DNA of 64,000 nucleotides from contig NZ_BJTV01000006.1 in assembly GCF_007176755.1 (NCBI RefSeq), positions 248,001-312,000 on the forward strand, in the 5' to 3' direction. The notes under the pieces are model-generated. The model was not told the origin of the DNA, searched no databases, and saw only the letters and a program-made list of their open reading frames with translations. Below are positions 34,663-46,086 of this stretch, piece by piece (the first letter of the stretch is position 1; every line of letters begins with the position of its first letter). The translations under genes and the position numbers were made by a program. Source of the DNA: Streptomyces sp. 1-11. Lineage in GTDB: Bacteria > Actinomycetota > Actinomycetes > Streptomycetales > Streptomycetaceae.

Positions 34663-35556
34663 TCAGGCGGTCCGGCTCGGCGGCCGCACCGCCGGCACGG
34701 CCGCCAACTCGATCCCGAACCGCTCCCGGTACACGGCCAGCACCTCCTCGTCCGTGCCCAGTTCCCGTGTCTCCTTCTCCCCGATGGGTGTCGTGAGGGT
34801 CAGCGCGCGTCCGCTGAGGGTGATCCGGCCCGCGTCGTCGTTCACCCGTGAGCACACCAGGGAGCGGGTGAAGTGCGAGTGCGGCGAGGTGCTGTGCCAC
34901 CAGGCCCCGCCGGTGAAGTCCGCCAGCGCGCGCGGCCGCGTCTCCAGCCGGTACTGCGCTCTGCCGTCCCGCAGCACGTCCAGGTCGGCGCCGCCGGCCG
35001 GGCCCGCCCCGGCACCGTTCGCCGCGGCCCGGCCCCCGGTCGCCGCGGCCCGGTCCGCGGCTGCCCCGGTCACCCCGGCCGGGTCCGGGCCGGCCTCCCG
35101 CACCCGGTAGGTCCCGCTGAGGTCGGCCTGACCACCGCGTTCGGCGAGCGCCAGCGGGAAGTGGCTGTGCGCACCGAACCCGACGTCGGCGAGCCAGTCG
35201 GCGCCGTCCGCCGTGCGCACCCGCAGCGCGAGATGGTCGTACGGGATGCCGAGGCGCCCCTCGTTCCCGTACACCCGCCCCGCCAGCAGCGCGACCTCGT
35301 AGCCGAGGGCGGCGAGCAACGCCCCGAAGGCGCCGTTCAGTTCGTAGCAGAAGCCGCCCCGCCGCCGTCCGACGACCTTGTCCAGCAGCCGCTCCTCCTC
35401 CAGGACGATCTCCTCGCCGAGGTGGATGGAGAGGTTCTCGAAGGGGACGGTCCGCAGATGGCGCAGATGCAGATCGCGCAGTGCCTCGGCGGTGGGCCGC
35501 CGCGGGCGTGCGGCCTCGATGCGGCGGAGATAGGCGTCTGCCTGGACTGAGTTCAT
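34663..35556 (-). CDS. Arylamine N-acetyltransferase
   Basis: A 297-residue NAT. The catalytic Cys is in RRGGFCYELNGAFG (about residue 69), the His in YDHLALRVRT and the Asp in WLADVGFGAHSHFPL, giving the usual Cys-His-Asp triad. Family enzymes acetylate aromatic amines and hydrazines from acetyl-CoA, and some close amide bonds in antibiotic pathways. Residues 150-190 hold an Ala/Gly-rich insert (RAAATGGRAAANGAGAGPAGG) not typical of the family. Confidence 0.93.
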   Translation of the reverse strand: MNSVQADAYLRRIEAARPRRPTAEALRDLHLRHLRTVPFENLSIHLGEEIVLEEERLLDKVVGRRRGGFCYELNGAFGALLAALGYEVALLAGRVYGNEGRLGIPYDHLALRVRTADGADWLADVGFGAHSHFPLALAERGGQADLSGTYRVREAGPDPAGVTGAAADRAAATGGRAAANGAGAGPAGGADLDVLRDGRAQYRLETRPRALADFTGGAWWHSTSPHSHFTRSLVCSRVNDDAGRITLSGRALTLTTPIGEKETRELGTDEEVLAVYRERFGIELAAVPAVRPPSRTA

Positions 35557-35584
35557 GCGCCCAGTGTGGGCGAACGACCGCCGC

Positions 35585-38221
35585 TCAGTCCCTCGTCACC
35601 CGCAGCCGCCCGTCCGTCCCGCCGTCGCCGACGACCGCGAGCGCCCCGTCCCGGTCGGTGCGCAGCACCGTCGCCCCGCCCGCCCGCAGCGCGGCGACCG
35701 TCGCCGGCGCCGGGTGGCCGTAGGGGTTGTCCGCGCCCGTGGAGACGAGCGCCACCCGCGGGGCTGCCAGTCGTATCAGGTCCGGGTCCTGGTACGCCGA
35801 GCCGTGGTGGGCCACCTTCAGCACGTCCACCCGCGCGAGGCCGGCCGCGGCCGGGGACCGCACCAGCGCCTGCTGGGCCGGGGGTTCGAGGTCGCCGAGG
35901 AGCAGCAGCCGCAGTCCGCCGGACCGCACGAGCAGGACGACGCTGGCGTCGTTCGGGCCGTCGGGCTCCGGTGCCGGCGGCCGGCCGGGGGCGGGCGGCG
36001 CGGGCGGCCACAGCACCCGCCAGGTCAGCGTCCCGCTGCGCCGCTCCTCCCCCGCCACGGCGGTGGTGAGCGGGATGTGCCGTCGGGCCGCCTCCCGTCT
36101 GACGAACTCGGCCTGGTCGGCCGGTTCCCCGTAGTCCGTGGTCTCGATCGCGGCCACCGAGCGGCCTCGCAGCACACCGGGCAGCCCCGTGACGTGGTCG
36201 GCGTGGAAATGGGTCAGCACGAGCAGCGGGACCCGGGTGACGCCGAGTGCCCGCAGGCAGTGGTCCACCAGTTCCGGATCGGGTCCGGCGTCCACCACCA
36301 CCCCGGCGCCGTCACCGGCCGCCAGCACGGTGGCGTCGCCCTGTCCGACGTCGCACATCGCGTACCGCCAGCCCGGGGGCGGCCAGCCCGTGATCACCCG
36401 GGTCAGCGGCGCAGGCCGGACCACCGCCAGCAGGAGGAGCACGGCCAGCGCGGCACACCACCAGGGGTGCCGCGCCAGCCGCCGCCCGGCCAGGACGACG
36501 GCCAGGGTGACCGCGGCGAGCAGCAACGCCCCGGGCCAGGTCGCCGGCCAGTCGACTCCCGCGCCGGGCAGCGCCGCGCCGGTCCGGGCGACCTTGGCGA
36601 TCCACCCGGCGGGCCAGCCGGCGCACCACGCCAGCGCCTCGGCCGCGGGCATCGCCACCAGTGCCGCGGCCAGGGCCGCGAATCCCAGCACCGTGGCCGG
36701 TGCGACCGCCACCTCGGCGAGCAGGTTGCAGGGCACCGCCACCAGGCTGACCCGGGCCGACAGCACCGCGACGACCGGTGCGCACACCGCCTGCGCCGCG
36801 GCGGCCGCGGCCAGCGCCTCGGCGAGCCGGGCCGGCACCCGGCGCCGTCGCAGCGCCTCGCTCCAGCCGGGCGCCAGCACCAGCAGCGCGCCGGTGGCCA
36901 GCACGGAGAGCAGGAACCCGGGACTGCGGGCCAGCCACGGGTCGTACAGCACCAGCAGCAGCACGGCCGTGGCCAGGGCCGGAAGGAGGGATCTGCGGCG
37001 CCCGGTCGCCAGGGCGAGCAGGGCGACCGATCCGCAGGCCGCGGCGCGCAGCACGCTGGGGTCCGGACGGCACACGATCACGAAGCCGAGCGTGAGCGCC
37101 CCCGCCAGCAGTGCGGTCGCCCGCAGTGGGAGGCCCAGGCGCGGGGCGAGTCCGCGGCGCTCGGCGCGCTGGGCCAGGCCGGGCGGCCCGAGGAGCAGGG
37201 CGAGCAGGATCGTGAGGTTGCTGCCGGAGACGGCGAGCGTGTGCGTGAGGTCGGTCGCCCTGAAGGCCTCGTCGAGTTCGGGCGTGATCCGGGAGGTGTC
37301 GCCGACGACGAGACCGGGCAGCAGCGCCCGGGCGTCCGCCGGCAGTTCCTCGGTCGCCTCCCGCAGCCCGGCCCTGAGCCGACCCGCCAGCCGCTGCGGA
37401 CCGTTGGGTCCCGCCAGCGTCTCCGGCTCCGGATCACCGCGGACACGCAGCACGGCCGCGGTGCGGTCCCCGCCGGTCAGGGCGGGCGCCAGCCGGGCGG
37501 TCACCCGCAGCCGGGTGGACGGCAGCAGCCCGAGCCAGGCCGCCCGCCCCTCGACCGGGCTCCGCGCGACGGACGGGGACCCGCCGGGAGGCGCCCTCGG
37601 CGCCGGGACGTCCCGGTCCACGACCAGCAGTACCGGGCTCCGCGTCCGCAGGGCCCGCCCGTCGGCCTGTTCGACCCGCCGCACCTCCGCCCGGGCCAGC
37701 ACCGCGACCGGTGCGGCGTGGTCGCCCCGCACCCGCGGTCTGCTGAGCCAGGGGTCGCCGCTCAGCTCGACCTCGGCGGTCACGGTGGCGAACCGCCGCG
37801 CCGCCTCCGGCACCGGGCCGCGCCGCACGTCCGCCCCGTGCAGCCCGGCGGAGGCGGCGGCCGCGGCCACGCACAGGAGCACGGCGGCGACCGGGGCGCG
37901 GAACCTGCCGTACCGGCCGGGTCCGCCCCGGCGCCGCACCGACAGCAGGACGGCGCCGGTGACGCCGCAGCCGACCGCGAGGACGGCGCTCCAGGCCGGC
38001 GAGACGCCGAGGGCCACCGCAGCCGTCCCCCAGGCAGCGAGGGCGGGCGGCACGAGCCGCAGGTCGGCGGGGACCGTGGACCCTTCCGGCCTGCCCTTCC
38101 CGTCCTTCTCGTCCGGCCCGCCCTTCCCCTCGTTCCCGTCCGGCCCGTCCTTCCCGGGCCGGTCTCCCGGGGGCCTGGTCGCGGGCCGCTGCCGCCCCAG
38201 CCCGGCCCTTGGCCCGCTCAC
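35585..38221 (-). CDS. comEC: ComEC/Rec2 family DNA-uptake channel protein
   Basis: An 878-residue polytopic protein. A charged Gly/Asp/Lys-rich N-terminal tail precedes about ten membrane helices. The competence domain contains LPGLVVGDTSRITPELDEAFRATDLTHTLAVSGSNLTIL. The C-terminal part is an MBL-fold domain with LTHFHADHVTGLPGVLRG and VAHHGSAYQD. ComEC translocates single-stranded DNA in competent bacteria. Streptomyces is not known for natural competence, so its role here is unclear. GTG at 38221 overlaps the comEA stop (4 bp). Confidence 0.93.
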   Translation of the reverse strand: MSGPRAGLGRQRPATRPPGDRPGKDGPDGNEGKGGPDEKDGKGRPEGSTVPADLRLVPPALAAWGTAAVALGVSPAWSAVLAVGCGVTGAVLLSVRRRGGPGRYGRFRAPVAAVLLCVAAAAASAGLHGADVRRGPVPEAARRFATVTAEVELSGDPWLSRPRVRGDHAAPVAVLARAEVRRVEQADGRALRTRSPVLLVVDRDVPAPRAPPGGSPSVARSPVEGRAAWLGLLPSTRLRVTARLAPALTGGDRTAAVLRVRGDPEPETLAGPNGPQRLAGRLRAGLREATEELPADARALLPGLVVGDTSRITPELDEAFRATDLTHTLAVSGSNLTILLALLLGPPGLAQRAERRGLAPRLGLPLRATALLAGALTLGFVIVCRPDPSVLRAAACGSVALLALATGRRRSLLPALATAVLLLVLYDPWLARSPGFLLSVLATGALLVLAPGWSEALRRRRVPARLAEALAAAAAAQAVCAPVVAVLSARVSLVAVPCNLLAEVAVAPATVLGFAALAAALVAMPAAEALAWCAGWPAGWIAKVARTGAALPGAGVDWPATWPGALLLAAVTLAVVLAGRRLARHPWWCAALAVLLLLAVVRPAPLTRVITGWPPPGWRYAMCDVGQGDATVLAAGDGAGVVVDAGPDPELVDHCLRALGVTRVPLLVLTHFHADHVTGLPGVLRGRSVAAIETTDYGEPADQAEFVRREAARRHIPLTTAVAGEERRSGTLTWRVLWPPAPPAPGRPPAPEPDGPNDASVVLLVRSGGLRLLLLGDLEPPAQQALVRSPAAAGLARVDVLKVAHHGSAYQDPDLIRLAAPRVALVSTGADNPYGHPAPATVAALRAGGATVLRTDRDGALAVVGDGGTDGRLRVTRD

Positions 38222-39453
38222 GGCCGCACCATCTCGCGCAGGTCGGCGAAACGGCGGTCGCCGATGCCGTTGACCTGGCGCAGCTCGTCCACCGAGCGGA
38301 AACCGCCGTGCCGGGTGCGGTAGTCGATGATGTGCTGGGCCAGCACCGGCCCGACCCCGGGCAGGGTGTCGAGCTGGTCCACGGTCGCCGTGCTGAGGGA
38401 GACCGGAGCCGCCGGGCCGCCGCCCGCCGCCGTCACGCCCGCGCCGCCGCCGGGCCCGGGCGGGGCGGGTGCCGCCCCGCCCGGCACGCCGACCAGCACC
38501 TGTTCGCCGTCCACCAGGAAGCGGGCCCGGTTGAGTCCCTCGGTGTTCGCCCCGGGCCGGACCCCGCCCGCAGCGCGCAGCGCGTCGGCCACCCGGGCAC
38601 CGGCCGGGAGTCGCTGGACGCCGGGCCTGCGGACCTTGCCGCCGACGTCCACGACGATCTGCGCGGCGGATGTCGCCGGGGTGTCCGGGGAAGGGGCGCC
38701 CACGGCGGAGGCTTCACCGGAGCGGCCGGCCTTCGCGCGCTCGCCCTTGCCGGTGAACGGGGCCTCGGCGTGCACGACCTGAGGAGCGCTCACCGTCTGC
38801 GTGCGGCCCGTCCAGAAGTGCTGGACGGCGAACACGGCGGCCGCCACGAGCACCACGGCCAGCGCGACCACGCCCCGCCGCTCCACCCCGCACCGCGTCT
38901 GCAGCCAGACCGGCAGCCGCTCGCGCACGGCCAGTCCGGTCCGCTCCCGCAGCGTGGGCCCGGACCGCCCCGCCGACGCCAAGCGGCCTGTGAAGTCCCC
39001 CTGTTGCGTCTCACGGGCGCCGGCCGGATCCGCACCCAGGGCCCGGCTGGCAGGCCCCGTCTCGCCGGTGGTCTCGCGCGACCCGCCCGGTGCGGGTGGC
39101 GCCGCGCTCGGAAAGCTCAGCCCCGGCGCCGTTCCCGTCACGCTCGCCGTCTCTGCCGCGACCACCCTCTCTGCCGCGACCACCGTCTCCGCCGTGGTCG
39201 CCAAGTCCGCCGTGGTCGCCATGTCCGCCTGACGCCTGCCGTCCGGCGGGGCGTTGCCCGACTCGGTCCAGTGCACGGCGCGTTCACCGAAGAGGAGTTC
39301 CGCGCGGCGGCGCAGTTCCTCGGCGGGCGCGGGCGTGCGGTGCCGGGCGCGCGGGCGGTCGGCGGGGCGGCGGTGGACACGGCCGTCGGAAGCGGGGCCA
39401 CGGCCCGGTCCACTGGTCGGGGTGGCGGTGCGTGAACGTGATCGAAGTGCCAT
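38218..39453 (-). CDS. comEA: ComEA-like DNA-binding protein
   Basis: A protein of about 411 residues. A long N-terminal Arg/Ala/Thr-rich region contains a short Ala-Thr/Ala-Glu repeat (DNA 39154-39228), followed by one membrane helix (GVVALAVVLVAAAVFAVQHFW), a SLBB-type domain (IVVDVGGKVRRPGVQRLPAGARVADALRAAGG) and a C-terminal helix-hairpin-helix pair (LDTLPGVGPVLAQHIIDYR, VNGIGDRRFADL). ComEA binds DNA outside the membrane. The long cytoplasmic N-terminus is typical of actinobacteria. ATG at 39453 is likely; the frame is open to 39588. Confidence 0.85.
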   Translation of the reverse strand: MALRSRSRTATPTSGPGRGPASDGRVHRRPADRPRARHRTPAPAEELRRRAELLFGERAVHWTESGNAPPDGRRQADMATTADLATTAETVVAAERVVAAETASVTGTAPGLSFPSAAPPAPGGSRETTGETGPASRALGADPAGARETQQGDFTGRLASAGRSGPTLRERTGLAVRERLPVWLQTRCGVERRGVVALAVVLVAAAVFAVQHFWTGRTQTVSAPQVVHAEAPFTGKGERAKAGRSGEASAVGAPSPDTPATSAAQIVVDVGGKVRRPGVQRLPAGARVADALRAAGGVRPGANTEGLNRARFLVDGEQVLVGVPGGAAPAPPGPGGGAGVTAAGGGPAAPVSLSTATVDQLDTLPGVGPVLAQHIIDYRTRHGGFRSVDELRQVNGIGDRRFADLREMVRP

Positions 39454-39709
39454 GCGACGAGGATCGGGCAACTCGCCGCTTCGTGATGATCTTGGTCGAA
39501 TTCCGTGGATCACGGCCTCGTTGTGGACAACTCCACCACCCGCACGAGTGATCACACCCGCACGAGCGATCGCACCCGGCGCTGTCACACCACGGACGGG
39601 GAAGTCACTTCCGCGGCCGACCGCACGGCCGGGCCGCGCATTCAGGAGGGGCAGTCACTCCCACGACCGACCGACCGCCCGCCCGACCGCACCGCCGGGC
39701 GGCGCCTTC

Positions 39710-40555
39710 TCAGCGCGGTGAGACGACCGCGCCCAGCAGTCCGGGCCCGGTGTGCGCCCCGATCACCGCGCCGACCTCGCTGACGTGCAGATCGGCCAGG
39801 CCTGGCACACGCGCCCGCAGCCGGTCGGCGAGGGCGCCGGCCCGGTCGGGGGCGGCGAGGTGGTGGACGGCGATGTCCACATCGGCGGCGCCCGCCCGGT
39901 CGGCGACGATCTCCTCGAGGCGGGCGATCGCCCGGGACGCGGTGCGGACCTTCTCCAGGGGTTCGATGCGGCCGCCGTCGAGCTGGAGCAGCGGTTTGAC
40001 GGCCAGCGCGGAGCCGAACAGGGCCTGTGCGGCGCCGATGCGCCCGCCGCGGCGCAGATAGTCCAGCGTGTCGACGTAGAAGTAGGCGGAGGTGCCGGCG
40101 GCACGCTTCTCGGCGGCGGTGACGGCCTCGTCCGCTGTGCCGCCCGCCTCCGCCGTCTCGGCCGCGGCCAGCGCGCAGAAGCCCAGCGCCATCGCGATCA
40201 TCCCGGTGTCCACCACCCGCACCGGAACCGGCGCCTCGCGCGCCGCGAGGACCGCGGCGTCGTAGGTGCCGGACAGCTCGGCGGACAGGTGCAGGGAGAC
40301 GATGGCGTCCGCGCCGGAATCGGCGACCCTGCGGTAGGTCTCCGCGAACATCTGGGGGCTGGGCCGGGAGGTGGTGACCGGGCGCCGCTTCTGCAGGGCC
40401 TGGGCGAGGGAGCGGGTCGAGATCTCGGTGCCCTCTTCGAGCGCCTGGTCGCCGAGGACCACGGTCAGGGGCACCGCGGTGATGCCGTGGCGCTCCATCG
40501 TCCGCGGCGGCAGGTAGGCCGTTGAATCGGTGACGATCGCGACATGGCGGGACAT
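39710..40555 (-). CDS. DegV-family fatty-acid-binding protein
   Basis: A 281-residue DegV protein: VAIVTDSTAYLPP at the N-terminus, the signature TSRPSPQMFAETYRRV, LSAELSGTYDAA with the lipid-headgroup Ser, and YFYVDTLDYLRRGGRIG. FakB-type DegV proteins bind fatty acids for phosphorylation by FakA. The 256-bp gap to comEA holds only GC-rich sequence in which I see no feature. Confidence 0.92.
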   Translation of the reverse strand: MSRHVAIVTDSTAYLPPRTMERHGITAVPLTVVLGDQALEEGTEISTRSLAQALQKRRPVTTSRPSPQMFAETYRRVADSGADAIVSLHLSAELSGTYDAAVLAAREAPVPVRVVDTGMIAMALGFCALAAAETAEAGGTADEAVTAAEKRAAGTSAYFYVDTLDYLRRGGRIGAAQALFGSALAVKPLLQLDGGRIEPLEKVRTASRAIARLEEIVADRAGAADVDIAVHHLAAPDRAGALADRLRARVPGLADLHVSEVGAVIGAHTGPGLLGAVVSPR

Positions 40556-40627
40556 GAGCTGGAGGTTACCTGCCGTGGTGCCCGCGCGGCAGACCGGCCC
40601 CTGCCCGCCGGTGCCGGAGCGGTCCGC

Positions 40628-41338
40628 TCAAGTGGTGCTCTCGGGGCGCGGTTTCTTCTGCCAGGGGTAGGCCGGGCGCGGCGAGGGCGGGGTGAGGGCG
40701 GCCGGGGCCGGCGTCTCGGCGGCGCCGGGTGCGGGCTGCGGGCGGGCGGAGCCGTCGGCCGCGGCGTCCGGCCACGGCGCCTGCTGGGGTTCGGTGCCCG
40801 TCCAGTGCCGCAGGGCGCCCGTCTCGACGTCGATCTGCGCGCTGAGCGCGTCGAGGTCGTCCTCGGCGAAGCGGTGGGCCCGGTCGCGGGCGGCCCAGCG
40901 GAGCGAGTCCGCGGACTGGGTGATCCGCTCCGTGCGGCGGCGCAGTTCGGGAAGGTGCGCGGCGAGCGTCGTGCGGTCCGGCTCGGACTCCAGGCGCTTG
41001 AGGTCGGCGTCCAGCTCCTGTCCGTGCGCGCTGAGCCGCTGGAAGAGGCCGAGGGACTCCCTGAGCGACTCGTCCTCGGCCACGCCCGCGTGCAACGCTT
41101 CCTGGGTGGCGCGCATGGAGCCGCGCAGCGCGAGACGCAGGTGGGCGATCTCACCGGCGGGCCCGGTCTGGGCGAGGGACTTGGCGCGCAGCGTGTGGTC
41201 CTCGACCGTGCGGCGGGCCTGCGCGATCGTGCGGTCCACGCCGCGCTTGGCGGCGCCGACCGCCTTGACGGTCGCGTACGCGCCGAGCCCGAGGAAGACC
41301 AGGAACAACAGGGCGAACACGGTGATCACAGTTTCCAT
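40628..41338 (-). CDS. Membrane-anchored coiled-coil protein of unknown function
   Basis: A 236-residue protein with one N-terminal helix (VITVFALLFLVFLGLGAYATVKAVG) followed by about 140 residues of charged, heptad-like helix (for example LAAHLPELRRRTERITQSADSLRWAARDRAHRF) and a Pro/Ala-rich tail ending PAYPWQKKPRPESTT. No family is recognised. It lies between leuS and degV on the same strand but is separated from leuS by terminator hairpins. Confidence 0.75.
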   Translation of the reverse strand: METVITVFALLFLVFLGLGAYATVKAVGAAKRGVDRTIAQARRTVEDHTLRAKSLAQTGPAGEIAHLRLALRGSMRATQEALHAGVAEDESLRESLGLFQRLSAHGQELDADLKRLESEPDRTTLAAHLPELRRRTERITQSADSLRWAARDRAHRFAEDDLDALSAQIDVETGALRHWTGTEPQQAPWPDAAADGSARPQPAPGAAETPAPAALTPPSPRPAYPWQKKPRPESTT

Positions 41339-41397
41339 GCCGCTCCTCCTCAGCCCGCCGCGGCGTTCGCCGCTGTGCTCTCCACGGTAAACGCAGC

Positions 41398-41436
41398 GGG
41401 CAGGTCCGGGGTTCCGATAAAACCCCGAACCTGCCC
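41398..41436 (-). terminator. Terminator hairpin downstream of leuS (distal)
   Basis: A 16-bp stem with one mismatch: GGGCAGGTCCGGGGTT at 41398-41413 and AACCCCGAACCTGCCC at 41421-41436, with a 7-nt loop. It lies between leuS and the coiled-coil protein gene. Confidence 0.7.
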
Positions 41437-41449
41437 GTAGGGGACTACC

Positions 41450-41470
41450 CCGAGGTGCCGGGCACCTCGG
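41450..41470 (-). terminator. Terminator hairpin downstream of leuS (proximal)
   Basis: CCGAGGTGC (41450-41458) and GCACCTCGG (41462-41470) form a perfect 9-bp stem with a 3-nt loop, 30 bp past the leuS stop. With the distal hairpin it forms a tandem terminator. Confidence 0.65.
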
Positions 41471-41499
41471 TTCCCGGCACGCTCACGCGGGCCGCGCGG

Positions 41500-44370
<2,871 letters not shown>

Positions 44371-44435
44371 GATCCTCAAAGCTCCATCGATCGTCTCTGC
44401 CTGCGGCTGCCTGCGGCTGTGACACTCAGGAAACG

Positions 44436-44460
44436 AAAAATCCCCTCGCACAGGAGGGGA
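44436..44460 (-). terminator. Attenuator terminator in the leuS leader
   Basis: On the minus strand TCCCCTC pairs with GAGGGGA around a 6-nt loop, followed directly by TTTTT (AAAAA at 44436-44440 on the plus strand). A true U-tract is unusual for this GC-rich genome. It lies between the leader peptide and leuS, where it can end transcription before the gene. Confidence 0.85.
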
Positions 44461-44508
44461 CGCCGCGCCGATGCCGACCACACGGTTCGACCGGTGGGTC
44501 GGTACTGA
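44461..44508 (-). promoter_or_regulatory. leuS leader region between leader peptide and terminator
   Basis: This 48-nt stretch can fold through CCGACC and GGTCGG arms (minus strand) and so could form the alternative structure that competes with the terminator when the ribosome stalls at the Leu codons. No T-box sequence is seen. The exact antiterminator is inferred, not demonstrated. Confidence 0.5.
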
Positions 44509-44547
44509 TCAGCGCGGCCCGCTAAGCAGAAGGCGTACGGCACGCAT
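44509..44547 (-). CDS. leuS leader peptide with three consecutive Leu codons
   Basis: A 12-residue open frame, MRAVRLLLSGPR, with Leu codons CTT-CTG-CTT. CTT is rare in such GC-rich genes, which should make the stretch sensitive to charged tRNA-Leu. A -10-like TACCCT ends 6 bp before the ATG, so the transcript may start at the AUG (leaderless). The terminator at 44436-44460 and leuS follow. This is the classical layout of ribosome-mediated attenuation: scarcity of Leu-tRNA stalls the ribosome and permits leuS transcription. Confidence 0.8.
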   Translation of the reverse strand: MRAVRLLLSGPR

Positions 44548-44799
44548 GGCGCTAGGGTACCGCAGCCCTTGAGCAAGCCGCGACGCGCTTCCGTATGTCT
44601 GGTGGACATGACACAACGCCCCGTCCGCCACTGAACCAAGGTCAGAGATTACTTCGCGTAACAGCCGCTAAGGGACACCATCCCAGGCGCATTGTCCTTT
44701 GATAACAACGCAATAACTCAAAGCTCCTACTGATCGGTATGGCGCCACTTAGAGTTCGGCAGCGGGACCGCTTTCCCGAAACTGCTCGGAGTTGCCCCC
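44548..44799. promoter_or_regulatory. Divergent promoter region between leuS leader and redox operon
   Basis: A 250-bp spacer that turns unusually AT-rich at 44640-44760, with a TTAC-TTCGC-GTAA inverted repeat at 44649-44661 and a TTGTCC...TAACTC pair (44692-44697, 44714-44719) that could be a promoter for the redox genes. Individual sites are uncertain. Confidence 0.4.
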
Positions 44800-46086
44800 A
44801 TGAACCCTCGTCGTAGTAACAGCTCGCTCCCCAAACCGGGCCGGTCGGCCTACGGGGTGGCGTCCGCCGTCGTCCTGCTGCTCATACCGGTGGTCGTGCT
44901 GGTCGGAGGCAGCCAGTTCCGCGAGTTCCTCAACTTCGGCGCGGGCGTGCTGTCACTGGTCTCGCTCAGCTGCTCGGTGATCTGGGGGTTGTTCGCCCAG
45001 GACCGGATCTTCCTGAACACGCGCCAGCGGATCATCGGCCAGGCGGTGCACCGCACGACCGCGGTCGCCTCCATCGCGTTCCTGCTGCTGCACATCACCA
45101 CCAAGATCGCGCTCGACCACACCAAGCTGATCGCCGCGGTCATCCCGTTCTCGCTCGGCGTCACCGGAAGCGCCGGCCTGATCGGCCTGGGCTCGCTGGC
45201 GGGCCTGCTGATGATCTTCGTCGGGGTCACCGGCGCCCTGCGCAGCAACTTCGCCACCCCGGCGCCCGTCGCCGCCCGCTGGCGCGCGATGCACATGCTG
45301 GCCTACCCGGCCTGGTGCGCGGCCCTCGTGCACGGGCTCTACGCGGGTCGCCAGGCCAAGCCGGTCTTCGTGATCCTCTACAGCCTGTCGCTGCTCGGCG
45401 TGATGGGCGCGCTGGCGCTGCGCTCGGCCCCGCGCCCCGTCAAGCGCAAGGTCGCCGACCGGCTCGTCGCGGTGCTGGGCAGCTCGGAGCGGCGGGGCCT
45501 GGACGAGCTGGACGCCAGCCGCTCGCGGGCCGCCGAGTCCGCCCTGCCGGGCTTCGAGCGCGAGCCGAGGCCGTCGTTCGCCGGCAGGCAGGCCGGGCCC
45601 GCGTCCGCGCCGCTGTACCAGACCCCCGTAGCACCCGCCGCCGAGCCCGCGTCCGGCTTCGCGGCCGCCTACCGGGCGGTGTCCACGCCGGCCGGTTCCC
45701 GGCAGCCGTTCGCGGCCGACCGGACCGCGCGCATGGACCTGCCCACGGACCTGCGGGCCACGGAGGCCATGCCGCGCGTCGACGGCCCCTCCAGCACCTC
45801 GGGGAGCTGGCCGATCCCGTCCCCGCCGCCGGTCGGCGAGGCCCCGCCGTCGGCCTACGACCCGCTGCAGGACACCGGATACACCATCCCGGCCTACGGC
45901 GATCCGGGCGCCGGCGGGTACGGCGGACGTGATGTGTACGACACCGGTGAGACGAACGCCGCCTACGGGACGTACAACTCGGGTGACACGTTCAACGGCG
46001 GTCCCGCCACCGAAACAAACCCCGGCACGTACGACACGCCGGGTTCGGGCGAACCCTGGAACACGCCTTCCGGAGGCTATAGGTGA
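44800..46086 (+). CDS. Ferric-reductase-like bis-heme membrane protein with disordered C-terminal tail
   Basis: A 428-residue protein. Residues 1-215 contain about six membrane helices. Helix 3 has His84 and His98 (H-x13-H) and helix 5 has His165 and His178 (H-x12-H), the spacing that in ferric reductases and NADPH oxidases binds two b-type hemes. No flavin or NAD domain follows; the last 200 residues are a low-complexity tail rich in Gly, Pro, Tyr, Thr and Asp (DTGYTIPAYGDPGAGGYGG). A GGAG site lies 8 nt before the ATG. The stop overlaps the start of the NuoF-like gene (GTGA, 46083-46086), so the two should work together, the second gene probably supplying electrons. Confidence 0.8.
   Translation: MNPRRSNSSLPKPGRSAYGVASAVVLLLIPVVVLVGGSQFREFLNFGAGVLSLVSLSCSVIWGLFAQDRIFLNTRQRIIGQAVHRTTAVASIAFLLLHITTKIALDHTKLIAAVIPFSLGVTGSAGLIGLGSLAGLLMIFVGVTGALRSNFATPAPVAARWRAMHMLAYPAWCAALVHGLYAGRQAKPVFVILYSLSLLGVMGALALRSAPRPVKRKVADRLVAVLGSSERRGLDELDASRSRAAESALPGFEREPRPSFAGRQAGPASAPLYQTPVAPAAEPASGFAAAYRAVSTPAGSRQPFAADRTARMDLPTDLRATEAMPRVDGPSSTSGSWPIPSPPPVGEAPPSAYDPLQDTGYTIPAYGDPGAGGYGGRDVYDTGETNAAYGTYNSGDTFNGGPATETNPGTYDTPGSGEPWNTPSGGYR

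Noticed and set aside
44436..44570. A T-box riboswitch for leuS
   Set aside because: No T-box sequence or specifier stem was seen; a short Leu-rich leader ORF plus terminator explains the region better.
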